Assembly (NCBI RefSeq): GCF_965638725.1
Contig: NC_134950.1
Coordinates: 146,063,636 to 146,127,635 of the forward strand
Source: Aptenodytes patagonicus
Lineage: Eukaryota; Chordata; Aves; Sphenisciformes; Spheniscidae
Reading direction: 5' to 3'
DNA: 64,000 nucleotides
In this document: positions 39,501 to 49,680 of the stretch, one piece after another
How the letters are laid out: every line of letters begins with the position of its first letter
Position numbering within the stretch: position 1 is the stretch's first letter
The notes under the pieces: generated by a model
What the model saw: the letters and a program-made list of their open reading frames with translations, nothing else
Told to the model about the DNA's origin: nothing
The model's database searches: none
Program-made: the position numbers and the translations under genes

Positions 39501-41799
39501 TAACTGCATGACTAGCACTTACTAAAGTTTAAACGTAACAGGAGAAAGATTGCCAGGGACTCCTCAAGATTGAAACAATAATGGGAAAAATCAGAAATTA
39601 ATAGCTATATTTGGATCCTCAAAAGTGGTCTTCATTCATACACCAAACATACACATTTTGTTTAGGATTGCACCACTGTTCTGAACATTTTTGAAAGAGT
39701 AATTACATCACCAGACTTTCTATGGTCCACAGGTATTTATAACTTGGTTTAAATTTTGGAGGAATCCCTGCCAAAATTAAAACCTTAACTTTTACATTGC
39801 AAATACTTCAATTTTCTTTGTCCCTTCTCTCTTCTTTTATTCAGTGAGCAATAAATATTCAGGATGAGATTAATACGGGGGAAAAAGACAGCAAAGAATC
39901 TGGGTAAAGTTTTCAGCAATGTTTTTGGAAATACTTCACTAATGAGTCCATTTCTTTTGTGAAAATGTTTGAGATTAGCAGCGTGTGTGTGTGCACTTTA
40001 TCAAAGAAACATCTTGGAAATGCAAACACTTTATATATTGCTACTTCTCTACTGTATCTTCAAAGGTATTTAACTTTTGGTGTCTACACATAGCAGAGCC
40101 AGAAAATGAATTCATTTGTTGGACATACATGGATTAGATTATAATTAAATAATATTAATGTAAACTAACATTGACATTTTCCTCAGAATGGAATATAAGA
40201 TAAAGATGTTATAATTTGACAAGAATATTGCATTATTTTCTCAGCCTGATCACTCATATAACAAAGCTTTATATGCACTGAATTAACACACTTTGCTGCT
40301 TGGGATCACTGCTATTTTCTGTTCAGTTCATAAGGAGCCTGCAGAAAAATAGATACAGTTTGCATTTCAGTGTTACTGTACTGCTATTCTATTTTTGTTT
40401 GCATGTGCTTTCAAGATAAACAAAAAGCCTTTATGGTTCTGGAGTGTAGCTTCTCTTCTACTTAGGAAAAATTACCTGTAAGTGATGCCAATGTTTATTA
40501 TCGCACCTCCGTTCCATTGGACATTTTGGAGTTTGGAGTCCTATGGCTGGGGTGTGGATAGCAAGGTGTCACTGTCATGGATGAGCGCAGGATGTTTGGA
40601 AAGGGTAGGCAGGGAAGAGGAGGGAAATTTTTGCTCCATATAAAGGAGCTCTTTTCTGGCACAGAGCTCCAGTGTGAGAGCAGAGAAGTGACTGTGCACA
40701 TTCTTTGGGTCAAGATCAGAGGGGAGGATAACACTGCTGATGCTGCGGAGGGGTCTGTTACGGGCTGCCTGACCCTGCCCAGTATCCCCATGCTATTCAC
40801 TTTGCTAAGAACCTATACCGTCCTGTATGCTTGGTAGTCAAATGACCATGAGAAGGTAAACTAAATTCAGGAACTACCAGTTTTTCCCAGCTGCCTGTAG
40901 AAATGGTGAAATTCTTACATCTAATGCATGAAATGTGTGGCTGAGCTTTTTCTGCTGACCCTGGATGTCTCCTAGTGACTTATTTCAGAGAAGGCTGCCA
41001 TTGCATTCATCACGGTATGACAAGCTATATCAAAGGGAGAGAAAGGTTGCTCAATCAAAAAAGTGAAGAGCCTCCAGCCCTCCACCTGGACTGGCTTTAG
41101 CTGCCTTAGAGGAAACGCAGCCAGAGTGGAAGAGATTGTCAGATATGCCTGCCTGATATATCTGTAGAGATTTCTTTTCTACACAGATGTCAATTAAGGG
41201 GGTTCAGAATTACAAATTATATATGGGACAACTTGTTATCACTTTTTCCTAAGCTAAAAAGTAAGTCATTTGATGTGAGCCAAAGATACAGGAAATTTGC
41301 TTTTGAAAACTAGTTGCAATCCTGGTATAGAAACATGTTAACAGGTAGATTTAACATATTGTTTTGTTCCTTTACTAGCTCTTTCTATCATGTCTTTAAA
41401 TCTGATCGAGGTTTTTTTGCAGTTGAAGTACAAATAAAAGAATTGAAAAATATTATTTGTGGACTGCTTCCTATTGAGAAATGCACGAATTAAGGCCAAA
41501 TAAATTCATATTTTGAAAGACTGTATAATTCAAATGCAGAATTTCACCCATTTAGACCTTCAGTAAGTATCTGTCCACCTGGGTTTATTTTATAGAAAGG
41601 CTTTCCTTTTTGATTTTCAGACACCAAGAAGTGGAGAATCCTTCATTTTTCTCGGCAGCTTTTTCTAAGGAGTAATCACCCATAGCTCTTAAGATACGTT
41701 TCCTCTTCCTAGTTCTGTTTCAACCATTGGTCTTTGATCCGTTTTTCTTTGGTAGGCTAAGGATCACATTATTAACATCTGGTAAGAACTTAAAGAATA
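33578..41799. other. Anonymous DNA, no gene recognised
   Basis: Nothing recognised except the purine and pyrimidine tracts at 34612-34791. Open frames are short; the longest (minus 38114-38455, 113 codons) is rich in Lys/Glu from an A/G-rich strand and has no domain. Confidence 0.5.
34612..34791. repeat. Purine tract followed by pyrimidine tract
   Basis: 34612-34644 is almost pure purine (AGAATAAAAGGAAAATAAGA and onward). 34711-34791 is almost pure pyrimidine, an irregular CTTCC/CTTT repeat of about 80 nt. Such tracts are common in vertebrate introns. The two are partly complementary and could pair or form triplex DNA, but no function is implied by sequence alone. Confidence 0.8.
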
Positions 41800-42200
41800 A
41801 TGTCAGGTAACTCCTGCATCTTCCTTTTGACAAGCCGAAGAGATGGACTTCTTTAAAACATTCTCAATAAGGTACTCATTTAAAGTCTCAAGTTATTTTT
41901 GTGGCTTCTCTTTGTAACATCTCCAAGTTTCAACACCCTTTTTCTAATGTAGATACCAGAAATGAACTTGATATTCCAGAACTGATCTTGCCAGAGCTAC
42001 CCATAAAGACAGAACGATTTCCTCACTCCCAGCTCTTCTTTTTTCTTTATCCAGGGCTCAAAGAGCCCTTTGGATGCGGCATTATGCAGAGGCCTCATAT
42101 TTAGCCTGTAATCAATCATAACTTACAAATATTTAGCCACTGCCTCCCAAAGGTCTCATCCCCTCCAAATACAACCTTTGTTCTTTGTTCCTAGCTCTAT
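41800..42200 (-). mobile_element. Ancient CR1/L3-type LINE fragment (ORF2 C-terminal region)
   Basis: Read on the plus strand, the reverse complement of a sauropsid CR1/L3 ORF2 end appears in order. There is 'cttttgacaagccgaagag' near 41826, 'cattctcaataaggtactcat' near 41860, 'ttttgtggcttctctttgtaacatctccaa' near 41897, 'ccagaaatgaacttgatattcca' near 41957 and 'cctcatatttagcctgtaatcaatca' near 42093. These follow the familiar 'ctttgataagcta... ttgctcttctctg... cccagaactggacacaatactcca... actcatatttagcttgtggtccac' order. Frames are broken throughout, so it is a dead, old copy. Both ends are approximate; weaker similarity may extend left toward 41560. Confidence 0.7.
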
Positions 42201-42964
42201 GACTCCATGACTGCTCAGAAAAAGTCTTTGAGACACAAAATACTTGGAAGCTGAAGAGGTGGTCTGGGGAAGTGCCACCATTGCATGCTTATGTCAGGGC
42301 ACCATGTGGACCAGGGGCTCCCACAAATGGGGAGCTCAGCAAGGCCCATGGTGGACAGGGCAGGGCTGTGGGGAGCTGGAGACCAGCCCTGCTGTGGGAT
42401 AACTGGGGCAGGGACGAATGGCCCTGGTGGGATGGGTGAATTGGAGTCCTGGGCCATGGGCAGGGTGGCAGAGCCCCTGGGGTCTGGGAAGGGAAAGTCA
42501 GACCTGCCGGTGTCCTGAGGACAAAGGCAGCTCATCCTCCTCTTACATGTCTCTCCAGGTATTGCAGTTGACTGCGTCTGGAGGTAGGACACGGTGGAGG
42601 GTAGGCTTCAGGTCTGGCCAGGCACAGCCACTTTTGTCTTGTCAACTTGAACTGGACTGACACTGATGCTCCTTCTGGACACCTCCAATGAGTGCACTGG
42701 CAGTTTTAGTGCTTGTGCTTGTAACTTTTCTCTCCTCCCTGGCCATACTGAAACACACAATGTCAGCTTTAACACCATTGACTGAGACGACCTACTCCAG
42801 CGTGCTGTGCAGAGTCAAGATACTTATGGTTTATCCCTGAATAACCTGCGTTTTTTTGATTTTCCCTTACGAAACCTCCAGAAAGCAGATACCGTCACCT
42901 TCTTGGTTTTTCTCTTGCAGTGATTGTCTGCTTTTGTCATTTAGAAAGTTTTCCATCTCATCTG
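42201..42964. other. GC-rich patch between two LINE relics
   Basis: 42240-42520 is clearly GC-richer than its surroundings, with many GGG, CCC and CAGGG motifs, but few CpG, so it is not a typical CpG island. It holds overlapping open frames (minus 42215-42592, 125 codons; plus 42285-42518, 77 codons) rich in Pro, Ser and Gly, as expected from composition. No domain is recognised. Confidence 0.55.
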
Positions 42965-43420
42965 ACTTTAATCTTCTTTTCAGCAAAATAAACTGATTTG
43001 TTCTGGTTCTGCCCCTTCTGCACTGGGAGAGCAGTTGTCTTCTTGGAAGACTGCTCTTATGCCTCTCTTAGTCCTCTATTTGTTAGACTAAAAAGGCAAA
43101 ATTCTTTTAATCATCCCACAAAAGTCATTCTTTCTAAATTCCTTATTTTTATTCTTCTCCTGGCTGTCTCTTATTTGTGTAAATTTTTCTTAAAGTATAG
43201 GGTCCCACCAGGATCTTATATTGTTGTTGTGATTTTACCAGCTCCAGCTGAAATAATTACCACCTAGATCTTGCATATGACACTTTTATTAATACTTAAA
43301 CAGCATTTAAGTATCAATTGCCTTAAATATGAGCTTTTTTGAGCTAATATATGAATATAATAACTATATATATACACATTGGAGTCAAGTGCATTTTATG
43401 CTATTTGCTCACTTGGAAAC
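42965..43420 (-). mobile_element. Ancient CR1/L3-type LINE fragment (ORF2 C-terminal region), second copy
   Basis: The plus strand shows the reverse complement of the same CR1/L3 region as 41800-42200. 'gctcttatgcctctcttagtcc' near 43050 fits 'tatcatgtcccctcttagtc'. 'ttttattcttctcctggctg' near 43147 fits 'tttgttgctcttctctggac'. 'aatttttcttaaagtatagggtccca' near 43181 fits 'atctttcttgaagtgtggtgccca'. 'gcatatgacacttttattaata' near 43272 fits 'gcatatgacactcctgttaata'. Because it covers the same part of the consensus as its neighbour, it is a separate insertion or a duplicate, not a continuation. Confidence 0.7.
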
Positions 43421-46400
43421 CTCAGTGAAGAACACTTTCTGTTACATTAATTGGGGAGAACAGTGCAGCAAATTAAGGAATGGGAACCTAGATCGTAAAC
43501 ATTTTTGGCTTTCATTATTTTTGTCTAGTGTAGCTTTTTCTATACAAATGCATGTGTAGGCTCCATTGTCTGCTTTGCATCATTCAGCTGTCTCACTTGG
43601 TATGCGCTAGGTCAGGTCACATATATATCATTTCTGAGCAAGGAAATTCTTTATTTTGGATCAAGTAAAATAACCTTGACTTATCACTAAAAAGAATAAT
43701 TGTCTGGAATGTCTGCTTTTAAGTCTACTATTATGTGCTGCAAATAAATTCTTGTGTGAGTGGTACAATAAGCAGGGATATTTCTGAGTGACAAAACAAG
43801 CAATGCAAGCTGTAAGTAGTGTGAAATTTTGTGTCAACTCATCATGCTTATCATTAGTCACATAGGCAATAACAAGCAATCCATCATTGACATGGGATAA
43901 CTGAAAATGGTATTCTAAAACATTTCTTGAAAATAGATCATATTTCATGATGCTGGCTCCCAGCTTTTCTTTGTGCATGTTTTGGATTATTCGTTGTGTA
44001 AGAGCCAGCTATAAAATATAGTAAAAGGCATGACAGATTTGACTTTGACAGATGATGTCTTTTCCTCTGTTCAAACATCATCAGTCAGGGCTAACATGGG
44101 GTTTCGGCATTACCACACTGCACTCAGTGAACTAAAGCACATGCTTTGTGGAAAATGTTTTTTTCTGAAAACTACTATTAATGTTCCAACTAAAAAAAAA
44201 AAAAGATATTTTTATCTCTTATGGATATTTACACCCAGTAAATGACCTTTCTTATCCTCTTTGGGAATTTTCTGAGAAAACATTTTTCTCCAGTGAGAAG
44301 ACATTTTGACCGTAATATTCATTCTTTCAAAAAGCACTGATGTGGTGCCAAATATGAGATGAAGTCTAAAGAAGAAATGAAGGTATTTGTCTTGTTGCAA
44401 AACCCCTCTGGGTTCTTCTGTTAAGCAGTAAAGCTAAGTGAATGAAGTGAACATTAATTTTTGACCATTTCATGTATTTAAACAAGACTTTGTTTCTTAA
44501 GTGATGTATATTTTCTTCAAGCCAAAGATTACATATAAAGAGAATGGAAAAAAGTGTTTAAGGAATGCAGTTTGAGGTTCATAATTGAAAACCATTAAAA
44601 AATGCTGCTAGTTTGGGATGAAACAAAGTTATCTGAAGCAGAGTTAGAAACAATTTCAATATTAAGTTAGGTCTTCTGTTAAGGTACTTGCAATCAATCA
44701 TATTTGTTGAACAGTTGCAGTTAGCAAACATATTCCTGTCTGAGACAATCTAAATAACCTCTCTATGGAGGAAAATGAAAGGGTAATTTTTCCAAACAAA
44801 TCTATTATGATGAATTGTTTGCTGACAAACATTACTCTGAAGAAAAAAAAAAATCATATGCAACTGCTGAATTTGATAAGCCCTCTGTATGAGAAACCCT
44901 TTCCCCAAACACACCAGATCATAAATCCTGTAAGAAACCGGGACCTATTTTTAGGACAAATTCCATTCTGGATGTGAATTTTGTAATCTTGGGCTGTCTC
45001 CAGCTATTTATAAATGTTATGTTTTTCTGCTACATGCATACAGCTGTATCGTTACACCTATGTAGGTTTCATAGACAGATCAGTGTCTTTCGCTAGACCA
45101 ATTGATACAGCTATTCAGATTTGAAAAAGGAGAAATCTTCAAATGAATCAGATTATAATTACACATAATACGAGGAAGGCAAAAGAAAAATGATGAAAGT
45201 AGAATCTTCACAAGAGGTTTAAGAAATAGATTTATTTATGTCTGTTCTGTAGGTTACCTGAGACCAAAAGCAGTAGCTCTTTCTGTTGCTCGGAGATTAA
45301 TTTCCTTTCATTTGAAGGTTCAGTCCACAGTAAACATGTTATAATAACTCATATGTGTCACATACCCCCCGACATTAGGTACCCTGGCAAATGCTACAGC
45401 CTTGATCTTCTGGGAAATCTGAGAAAATTATGATAATGATTCAGCTTCCAGAATGAAGAAAAATGGAGGGAGAAGTAATTTGAGGACAGACATCATCTAG
45501 CGCAAAGGAGACGGTGCAACTGCGTGTTCTCGCTTGTGTCTTTCCAGTGTGTTACCCTGGCAATTGGTAGCAGAGAATCATCCCTTTCCTGGGACAAGGG
45601 TTTGTTTCCCTTTGCTGTCAGAGGTGTAGCAGGAAAATGCAATGTGAGGAACCATTCTGGGCTCAAATGGCGAGGGGAATGATTGCACCAGGGTCAAGGT
45701 GACACGGTTACTTCTGACTCTGGACAGCAAATGGATATAAATGATAGGAATGACTGTCATGGACCACACTGAAGAATCAATGTGGTGTGAGAGAGAGGCG
45801 AAGAGACTGTATTTAAGGTACAGCCATTCAAGGAGAGTGCATATACTCTTAAAAGCTCAGTCCTAGATATAGAAGGAGCAGTAATGTCAAAGGAAAAAAA
45901 AAACCCACCCCAAAAGTGGAATGGAATTCTATGACCTTTTGCAGCATTGTATTGGGAATAGGGGCTTGCTGTAGGATGTGCATATTCCTGCACAAAACCA
46001 AAACCAAATTAAAAGAACACGAATGTGTGCTATGCATGTGTTAGACCGACTTTGAAAAGTAGCATGGGGGAATAAGGGAAAAATAATAAACTATTAAAAA
46101 TTTTCTATAATGAAAAGTGGGTAAATGCAGATTTCCAGAATAGGCTTTAAATGTTCTAAGTAGAATATGTCAGAGTAGCAGAAGACATATTTATCCCTAA
46201 ACAGAGAAGAAAACAAGTGGAAAAAACCTGACCTCTTCCATGATTAAATAGCAGTGCTGATTATTCAGGTAGCTTCAGAAGATGCAACGGCAGTCCATAG
46301 AAAGGGACCTAAGTGGTGAGAGAGAATGGTATGTTCTGGAAAACAAGAAAGATGCAAACGTTTGACAGGAGAAAACAAGTAACAGGAAATAATTTTTGTA

Positions 46401-46612
46401 TCAAGGGCAGGAAGTCTGTGAACTTTTATCAAAGCAGCCAAATCATTCTTGCTGTCTTCCTTATCAGCAAAAACAATGTGGGAACCACCATCTTAGGCAT
46501 TTAAGACATGTTGATTCTGAAAAGTAGGATGAGTGAAAAAGGAGCTGCTATAGCTGCCATAGCACTGAAATTATAAATTCATTAAAATTAAATTAAAAAT
46601 TTAATTGGGACT
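43421..46612. other. Anonymous AT-rich DNA
   Basis: No gene or mobile element recognised. The minus-strand frame at 43661-43978 (105 codons, including NDGLLVIAYVTNDKHDELTQ) has natural-looking composition but no match I know, and its length is expected by chance at this AT content. A 12-A run lies near 44192. Confidence 0.5.
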
Positions 46613-46785
46613 GGACAATCATGGAATAATCTCTGTTGGAACGGACTTCTGGTCCAACCCTTCAGTTCAGAGGACAATTCTGTGTTGAGTATCTCCAGGA
46701 AGGGAGATCCGACAGCATCTCCAGACAACTTGCTGCTCACTGATTTTTTCCTCTCATTGTACCCCCTGCTCCTGACACCTGGTGC
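46613..46785 (-). mobile_element. CR1 LINE 3' fragment, diverged
   Basis: The plus strand reads 'aatcatggaataatctctgt', 'tggaacggacttctggtccaa', 'agtatctccaggaagggaga' and 'tgtaccccctgctcctgaca'. These correspond in order to the reverse complement of a CR1 3' region (terminus, 'ggaagggacttctgg', 'tatctccagggatggaga', 'ttgccccttgtcctg'). An AT-rich low-complexity stretch lies just left of the terminus (46566-46607). It overlaps in consensus position with the start of the next CR1 piece at about 47.67 kb, which argues against the two being one element split by an insertion. Confidence 0.7.
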
Positions 46786-47460
46786 GTCATTGTTGCCAGC
46801 ATATGGTGATACCCATTATGGACCAGAGAAGCGTAACAGCACATGAGATGTTCTGGATGGCAAAACCCGTGATCCCCTGGTGGTCAGGGATGCCTCCTGT
46901 GACTGTTCACTCAACTCTTGCTCAGATTTTGGCTAACACACAGCTCATTCTAAGGCCTGATATAGGCTGGGAGAAGCTCCAGTAGGTCAAAGTGAGAGCA
47001 ACAGGTAGTCAGGAGACAATGGTGAGGAAGAGATAAAGATCATTAAGCAGCCATTACCACCTGCAGCTTGCTGTCTCCTGCAGCCAAAATTCTTGCATAT
47101 TGTCTGGCAGCCTCTTCAGAATCCACTAACTTATGGAAATGGTAAAGACCAACCTCCCAAACTGAGAGGCATAAATACATCAGGTTATCCAGAAAGTTTT
47201 TGAAGTGGATCCAACAGCAGCCGGACTGCTAAGGCCTTCATGTTTCCCGGTGTGATACAGGGGATGCCCAAACCATGATGGAGGGTGAAGGGGGAGCACT
47301 CTCACCATCGACTAGAGTATCGTGACACTGCCTCCATCATTCTTCTTCCTCTAAGAACTGAGTGTACCCATGTACTTTTTAAAGGCATGATTCACATAGA
47401 TTGTGATTATTATGTCACACATTAATTATTAAGAATTTGACCCGATCTGCAGAGGGTTCA
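46786..47460. other. Unassigned sequence between CR1 pieces
   Basis: No family recognised. The 67-codon plus frame at 46782-46985 resembles nothing known. The segment separates two CR1 fragments of the same orientation and lies directly left of the possible LTR. Confidence 0.5.
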
Positions 47461-47466
47461 GGTGAC

Positions 47467-47660
47467 TGAAAAGTCTAGGTAACTGAAATTTTAGGTAATA
47501 GGAAAGCTATGCTAATTGCTAGAAATTCTGTGTAATGATAAGCTATGCTGATTGCTAAACTCTTTATATAATAAAAAAGCTCCAAGTATAGTACAACCCT
47601 GCAGCCAGTTCTTATTCTACCAAGGATCCTTAAAAGAACCTGCTTGTCCCTGTAGTGTCA
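47467..47660 (+). mobile_element. Possible short solo LTR of an endogenous retrovirus
   Basis: A 194-bp segment starts TG and ends CA and is flanked by an exact 6-bp direct repeat GGTGAC (47461-47466 and 47661-47666), the duplication length typical of alpha- and betaretrovirus-like elements. Inside are a TATATAATAAAA motif (about 47566-47577) that could act as TATA box or polyadenylation signal, and an 18-bp near-perfect repeat with a 36-bp period (47504 and 47540), as seen in LTR enhancer regions. No gag, pol or env sequence is present. Caution: the left GGTGAC also belongs to a run of similar AGGTRACTGAAA units, so the flanking repeat may be coincidental. Confidence 0.35.
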
Positions 47661-47666
47661 GGTGAC

Positions 47667-48265
47667 ACCTCATAGTTAATGAGTACTTCCTTTGCTGCAA
47701 ATTTTGTCCATTACACCTTATCCTTTCACTGGGAAAAGCACGACCCTGTCTTCTCTATGTACTCTGTGCCCTCTATACCCTCCTGCTACATAGCTGAAAA
47801 CAGCAATAAAATCTCCTTTAGCCAGCTCTTTTTAACGAAGAACAAAATCTTGTGCTGTCAGGCTCTCTTCTTGCACCTTGAACTCTAGCCCTCTGGCCAT
47901 CTGGGTGGCCATCCACTAGACTCATTCCAGTTTGTCAATGTCTTTCTTGTACCGGGGAGCCCAAAACTGGACACAGTATTCCAGATGTGGTCTCATAAGT
48001 GCTGAACACTGGGCAATAATCACTTCCCTTGACCTGATGGCTCAAATTCTTCTAATACAGCCCAGTATGTGGTTTAGTCTTCTTTGCTGCAGGGGCGCTT
48101 GGTGGCTCATGTCCAACCTGGTGTCTACCAGGACGTCCAGGTCCTTTTCTGCAAAGCTGCTTTCCAGCCCCCAGACTGTACTGGCACATGCGATTGTCCT
48201 TCCCCAGGTGCATGCAGGAGTTTGCATTTGTGTTGCTTTCACCAACCATTTTATGGTTGGTGAAA
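47667..48265 (-). mobile_element. CR1 LINE fragment (end of ORF2 reverse-transcriptase protein)
   Basis: The minus strand encodes recognisable CR1 ORF2 C-terminal sequence: in one frame AEKDLDVLVDTRLDMSHQAP, followed by RRLNHILGCIRRI, matching the 'EKDLGVLVD... LGCIRR' block conserved at the end of CR1 proteins. On the plus strand, 'tttgtcaatgtctttcttgta' and 'ggagcccaaaactggacaca' near 47932-47975 are the usual CR1 landmarks. The copy is 5'-truncated at about 48265 and has frame breaks, so it is inactive. The plus-strand frame at 47932-48321 is antisense to it. Confidence 0.9.
48237..48265. repeat. Perfect 13-bp inverted repeat (hairpin, 3-nt loop)
   Basis: TTTCACCAACCAT (48237-48249) and ATGGTTGGTGAAA (48253-48265) are exact reverse complements separated by TTT. 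The hairpin sits at the truncated 5' end of the CR1 copy, where the match to CR1 fades. A snap-back event during target-primed reverse transcription or repair would produce such a structure; this is inference. Confidence 0.9.
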
Positions 48266-48364
48266 TCATCAAATTTACTGCAGGAGGCTCATATAGTTAC
48301 CAAATAAATTGGAGGACATAGTTATAAATCACTGAAAAGACGTAAAAATATAAATTTTCAGCAT

Positions 48365-49680
48365 AAGTGTGGCAAGGTCAATTGAGTTTTCTGTGTCCAG
48401 TTATGTGCTACAGCTCCTTGAGTAGGATAAAAGAAAACTGGTGAATGTATTTTATGTGGACTTTCACAGTCTTTTGATAAGATCACTCATAAATTGCTAG
48501 GAAAATAAAATTAATCATAAAATGAGAAGCATAATTCTGTTATATCTTAGAAACTGGCTAAAATGAGAAAGATGGGAAACATGGTCCATTTTCAACAATA
48601 TAAACAGTTAATGACCTGTGCATTTTGCCTGTAATGGGATTGTCTTGGTTAAAACCATTTTTCAATCATTTGGAAAAGAGAATGGAAACCTCAGACAATT
48701 TTCATATGGCACAAAATTGCTTAATTTGGCAGGATTGTGGAAGACTTTGAGAAACTCACAACTTAACTAAATTGGCAGTACTATGGCAGACAATTCCATA
48801 TGGTCAACAAGAAGATCACACAGACTGGAAAGAAAAGAATATTTTTAAATTTCTTTTGCATATGGCTGGGCTCTAAATTCATTGTAGCCTCATACCTCAG
48901 AAGAACTCCTGGAGTCTGGGCTAAGAGATCATTAAAAGTTTCTGTATTTTGAAAAAGGTCTTCCTGTGGCAAGTTGTATTAATTTCTGATTAGAAAAGAA
49001 ATCAAAAAAGGTAGGCAGAAGATGAAAGGATTTTATATGTAGAGAAAAAGAGTTACTAGAAACATAGGAGGTCCCACAGAAACAAATAACAGCAGTCCCG
49101 TAGAAATAACTAATGAAAAAAAAATTATTTAATAAGAAACAATTAGACTTACTGTAGCAGATAATTATATATAAAGATACTCTAAAACAAATGACAAAGA
49201 ATTTATATTGAGTGCTAAAAGTACAAGAGCAGAGATACTGAATGAAGTAGAAATATAGGAAACACAAAAACTTTAAAGGAAATATTTTGCATTAACAAAC
49301 AAATGACCTATGGAAATATGTGCTGCTGGGTGTAGCTGATGCTAAGAAAAATAGACAAATACTAAAAAGGAAAACATTTACAGGAATAAAAAGAAAAATC
49401 ACAACTGCAGAGGACTGAAACTGTGAATCTTATGAATGTCACATTTAAAAGTGCTCATCAGCCGTTGATCTCAGTTGAGCCTGGGAGGTTGTATGTCTTG
49501 TGTCCAAAGATTTTGACCAGCTGTTTTCTACGGACTTTAACTGAGAGATAAGCTTTGCAAATCTCCCATTTTTGAACCTTTATTTGAAGCTTTGGTATTG
49601 GCCGCATCAGAAGTGGGACTTTGGGTTAGATAGGTCCTAGGTCTGATCCAGTAGCATTTATATTCCTCTTATGCACTTGC
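48365..49680 (+). mobile_element. Ancient CR1/L3-type LINE, about 1.3 kb, 3' half
   Basis: The plus strand follows CR1/L3 ORF2 and 3' UTR. A degenerate 'gtggactttcacagtctttt' near 48459 corresponds to the 'YLDFSKAFD' block of reverse transcriptase. 'aatcatttggaaaagagaat' near 48664 is the 'NDLE' region. 'gctctaaattcattgtagcctca' near 48869 and 'aagaactcctggagtc' near 48900 fit the next block. The 3' end is diagnostic: 'gttagataggtcctaggtctgatccagtagca' near 49625-49656. Multiple stops and indels make it a fossil. It lies in the opposite orientation to the CR1 immediately to its left. Confidence 0.7.

Noticed and set aside
43661..43978. 105-codon minus-strand frame with natural-looking composition
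   Set aside because: No splice or start context, and this length is expected by chance at about 38% GC.
46613..48265. A single CR1 split by an insertion of about 0.9 kb
   Set aside because: The two CR1 pieces overlap in consensus position, so two separate copies or a rearrangement fit better.
47932..48321. 129-codon plus-strand open frame
   Set aside because: It is antisense to recognisable CR1 ORF2 sequence on the minus strand.
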